Shown here: positions 33,459 through 35,490 of the stretch, one piece after another
Position numbering within the stretch: position 1 is the first letter of the stretch
Layout: each line of letters opens with the position of its first letter
Assembly: GCA_016218025.1 (NCBI GenBank)
Contig: JACRFD010000075.1
Coordinates: forward strand, 1 to 35,490
Origin: Ignavibacteriales bacterium
GTDB taxonomy: Bacteria > Bacteroidota > Ignavibacteria > UBA10030 > SZUA-254
Length of the DNA stretch: 35,490 nucleotides
Direction of reading: 5' to 3'
Notes under the pieces: generated by a model
The model's database searches: none
Told to the model about the DNA's origin: nothing
What the model saw: only the letters and a program-made list of their open reading frames with translations
Made by a program: the position numbers and the translations under genes

Positions 33459-34901
33459 TTATTTCATCCTAAAGAATTCGATGCGACGGTTTTTCTGTTT
33501 GCCTTCCGGTGTTGTATTCGGTGCGATCGGTTTATCAGGACCAAATCCCTTAGTTGATATTCTAGTTGGAGCAATCCCTCTACTAACCAAGTTCGCTTTT
33601 ACTGCTTCGGCACGACGCTGGGATAGCTTCATATTCGAAATACGCTTTCCAGAATTATCTGTATGTCCCTGGATTTCGACTTCAATTTCAGGATTTTGTT
33701 CGAGCGTGTTGAATGCGATTGTGAGAATTGCGTCAGATTCAGGACTGATCTCCGCACTACCGGTCTTGAATACAATTCCCTCGAGCACGATTGCTTTACC
33801 GACTTCTACTTTTATTTCTTCCTTTTTCTTTGGAACATCATCTACCGGATCAAGCGGATTTGTATTATTGGCAATCTCTTTCCCATCGCTCACACTGCCT
33901 CCATCAGTATCAACATTTAATGGATTTGTTTTATATCGGGTAACTTCCTCACCATCTTTTAGCCCATCAGCATCAGTGTCGCTTATAGTAGGATCGGTTT
34001 TATACAACATTATTTCGTCTTTATCATTCAAACCATCATTATCCGAATCAGCCTTCAGGGGGTCTGTATGATATTTTAAAATTTCTTCACCATCCTTCAA
34101 TCCATCACCATCAGTGTCGGCATTTGTAGGATCAGTTTTATATTTGTTGACCTCCTCACCATCTTTTAGTCCATCATTATCAGTATCGTTATTGAGTGGA
34201 TCGGTTTTATATTTCTTAACCTCATCACCGTCATTCAAACCATCATTGTCCGAATCAGGGTTTTTCGGATCAGTCTTTAATTCTTTTTCTTCTCGATTCG
34301 TTAGCCCGTCTTTATCGAGATCTGCATCACCACTTTCTCCCGAAGCAGTAATGCCAAAAAGAAATCCCCAATACGCATCTTTTCTATCGTATTTAACTGC
34401 ATTTAAATTATCGCTGAATGTGTAATTATAACCGCCGCTCATTTCCAGCACCGCCAAATCGTTGAGTTGAACCTGAACACCGCCTCCAACCGGAAGATAA
34501 CCAGTCCAACCATCTTGCTTCAAAGTCGGATCAGCGTATGAAGGAGCATGCTTAACTTTAAAATTCAGTAACCCGGCTCCACCATAAATAAATGGATTCC
34601 ATACTTCAAAATCAAAGGGGCTAAACACAAGGCGCAAATCCAACGGCACTATTCTGGTTAGATAATCTTCACCTTGAACTTCGGCAAGAGAAATCCCAAC
34701 TTCTGCCTGCAATTGATTTGAAAATCCATACCTCACGAAAGTGCGTGCATAATAGTTAGCCGCACGATCTCTAATCTCGGTTTCTCCGAACACAGCGCCA
34801 ATTCCAACTCCATTAGACCATCCGGTTCGCTGCAATTGACTCATACCAGTGTTAGCAATTAAAACAACTGCTAAAATAATGAATGTATATATTCTAATCA
34901 T
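33459..34901 (-). CDS. OmpA-family outer-membrane protein with thrombospondin type 3 repeats
   Basis: The product (480 residues from the ATG at 34901) has a signal peptide (IRIYTFIILAVVLIANTGMS) and an N-terminal beta-barrel (about 25-190, starting NGVGIGAVFGETEIRD). An array of calcium-binding TSP3 repeats follows (about 192-354), then a C-terminal OmpA domain (about 372-480) with IQGHTDNSGKRISNMKLSQRRAEAV and GFGPDKPIAPN, which bind peptidoglycan. The ATG at 34925 would add eight residues before the signal peptide; GGGGA at 34909-34913, 7 nt before 34901, makes the latter the likely start. The gene follows mscL closely, so both are probably one transcript. Its likely job is to tie the outer membrane to the cell wall. 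Confidence 0.92.
   Translation of the reverse strand: MIRIYTFIILAVVLIANTGMSQLQRTGWSNGVGIGAVFGETEIRDRAANYYARTFVRYGFSNQLQAEVGISLAEVQGEDYLTRIVPLDLRLVFSPFDFEVWNPFIYGGAGLLNFKVKHAPSYADPTLKQDGWTGYLPVGGGVQVQLNDLAVLEMSGGYNYTFSDNLNAVKYDRKDAYWGFLFGITASGESGDADLDKDGLTNREEKELKTDPKNPDSDNDGLNDGDEVKKYKTDPLNNDTDNDGLKDGEEVNKYKTDPTNADTDGDGLKDGEEILKYHTDPLKADSDNDGLNDKDEIMLYKTDPTISDTDADGLKDGEEVTRYKTNPLNVDTDGGSVSDGKEIANNTNPLDPVDDVPKKKEEIKVEVGKAIVLEGIVFKTGSAEISPESDAILTIAFNTLEQNPEIEVEIQGHTDNSGKRISNMKLSQRRAEAVKANLVSRGIAPTRISTKGFGPDKPIAPNTTPEGKQKNRRIEFFRMK
33840..34328 (-). repeat. Tandem 69-bp coding repeats (TSP3 array)
   Basis: Within the OmpA gene, units of about 23 codons repeat with the consensus LKDGEEVxKYKTDPxNADTD. 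Each carries the Asp-rich DxDxDG calcium loop. About seven units are present, the last ones less regular (NVDTDGGSVSDGKE). It is protein-coding, not CRISPR. Confidence 0.85.
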
Positions 34902-34941
34902 TTTTGTATCCCCTATAAAATTCATTCAATATTATTAAGGA

Positions 34942-35241
34942 TTATTTTTTTGTTACCTTCTCTTCCTTTAAAACTTTTTTTGCAAAATAAAAGACAATCC
35001 AGGCAACAACTAAGAAATCTATCGCTGCGCCAATGAAAGGTCCAAATAAAAAATGAAACGGACCAATATCAAGAGTAGCGGTTCTCCACGCACCACCGGG
35101 AATGAAAAAAGTTATAATAGGCATCAATATTCCATCAACGGTTGCGCCAATCAGAGCATTAAGTTTGCCACCGATAATAACGGCGATTGCTAATCCGATT
35201 ACGCCGTATTGCTTCAAAAATTCCATAAATTCTTTTAACAT
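34942..35241 (-). CDS. mscL: Large-conductance mechanosensitive channel (MscL-like, short form)
   Basis: MscL opens under membrane tension to release solutes during osmotic downshock. The 99-residue product has two transmembrane helices: the pore helix GVIGLAIAVIIGGKLNALIGATVDGILMP (about 13-41) and AAIDFLVVAWIVFYFAKKVL (about 73-92), separated by a short loop with IPGGAWRTATLDIGPFHF. It is shorter than classical MscL (about 130-150 residues), lacking most of the C-terminal helix. The GGAGAG before the ATG is a good ribosome site. It is the first gene of a probable mscL-ompA transcript; the gap is 40 nt to the chosen OmpA start. Confidence 0.85.
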   Translation of the reverse strand: MLKEFMEFLKQYGVIGLAIAVIIGGKLNALIGATVDGILMPIITFFIPGGAWRTATLDIGPFHFLFGPFIGAAIDFLVVAWIVFYFAKKVLKEEKVTKK

Positions 35242-35294
35242 AGGTCTCTCCTTTTATATTATTAGATTGTGGATTGCAGTAAGTAATTCGGGAT

Positions 35295-35323
35295 AATATA
35301 TAATTTTAAATGTTTAAAATCAA
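35295..35323 (-). promoter_or_regulatory. Strong candidate promoter for mscL-ompA
   Basis: On the minus strand TTGATT (35318-35323) and TATATT (35295-35300) are separated by 17 bp. The start point would be near 35288, about 47 nt before the mscL ATG. Confidence 0.55.
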
Positions 35324-35361
35324 TTCTCAAATTGAAAAATATTTGCTTTTGTTGTAACTCG

Positions 35362-35400
35362 ATAGAAATGTCAGGTTCTATAACCCAATAGAAATGTCAG
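35362..35400. repeat. Paired 13-bp direct repeat, possible insertion-sequence end
   Basis: ATAGAAATGTCAG occurs at 35362-35374 and again at 35388-35400, 26 bases apart, inside CTCGATAGAAATGTCAGG and CCAATAGAAATGTCAGT contexts. Paired short repeats next to non-coding sequence are typical of transposase-binding ends such as those of IS21-type elements. No transposase gene is within the window; the element, if real, would lie to the right. From 35401 to the right edge I see no gene, only GC-richer sequence. Confidence 0.3.
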
Positions 35401-35490
35401 TAAAATATACGATAAAGATTAGGTAACAAACAAACATTCAAAATAAAAGGGCGGTAGCCACGAAGAGCCAATGAGCAGCTCGCAGTGAGT

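Noticed and set aside
33454..34071. Plus-strand 205-codon Ser-rich frame
   Set aside because: It lies antisense to the TSP3 repeats and OmpA domain, which are unmistakable on the minus strand.
33840..34328. Regular repeats that might suggest CRISPR
   Set aside because: The 69-bp units are coding, in frame, and translate to TSP3 calcium loops; there are no unique spacers.

Overview
The window is AT-rich bacterial chromosome, coding on both strands, with about 27 intact genes plus one partial gene at the left edge. It most resembles the Ignavibacteria/Chlorobi side of the Bacteroidetes-Chlorobi (FCB) group. The evidence is a secreted protein with a type IX secretion C-terminal sorting domain containing the YPNPFNPTT motif, an OmpA protein with thrombospondin type 3 repeats, a DUF3078 protein, a Bacteroidetes-type LptE lipoprotein, and split heptose kinase and adenylyltransferase genes. 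Unlike Bacteroidia, several genes have purine-rich Shine-Dalgarno sites and sigma70-like promoters with 17-bp spacers. TTG start codons are common. The taxonomic call is inference from gene content.

Layout. 1-2260 (minus): nuoB (partial) and nuoA of respiratory complex I, a SpoU/TrmH rRNA methyltransferase, a four-helix-bundle protein and a possible remnant of a DNA methylase gene. 2414-11405 (plus): an outer-membrane/LPS run of heptose-7-phosphate kinase, heptose-1-phosphate adenylyltransferase, a TamB-like protein, RNase R and a DedA membrane protein. 11426-11836 (minus): queF. 11961-15832 (plus): a strong promoter and two adjacent genes for unusual charged coiled-coil/TPR proteins, the least explained part of the window. 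15834-17817 (minus): a duplicated DUF309 protein and an AmrS-type radical SAM enzyme. 17937-18518: ORF6N protein. 18600-20734: divergent nfo and anmK. 21234-22907: the secreted sorting-domain protein. 22960-25374 (minus): a membrane acyltransferase-like protein and pta, with a palindromic intergenic element between them.

25809-32139 (plus) is a probable operon: miaB, a TPR/SPOR protein, a receiver-less sigma54 activator, lptE, a GT2 membrane glycosyltransferase and a TPR protein, closed by a strong bidirectional terminator. 32187-35241 (minus) holds rpsT, DUF3078, the OmpA/TSP3 protein and mscL. The last 150 bases are non-coding and hold a short direct repeat that may be the end of an insertion sequence.

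Much of the window concerns building the envelope of a diderm: LPS inner-core heptose, TamB, LptE, OmpA, SPOR and a glycosyltransferase. No known defence system, CRISPR array, tRNA or rRNA is visible. The best candidates for something undescribed are the paired coiled-coil proteins at 12026-15832 and the receiver-less sigma54 activator embedded between miaB and lptE.
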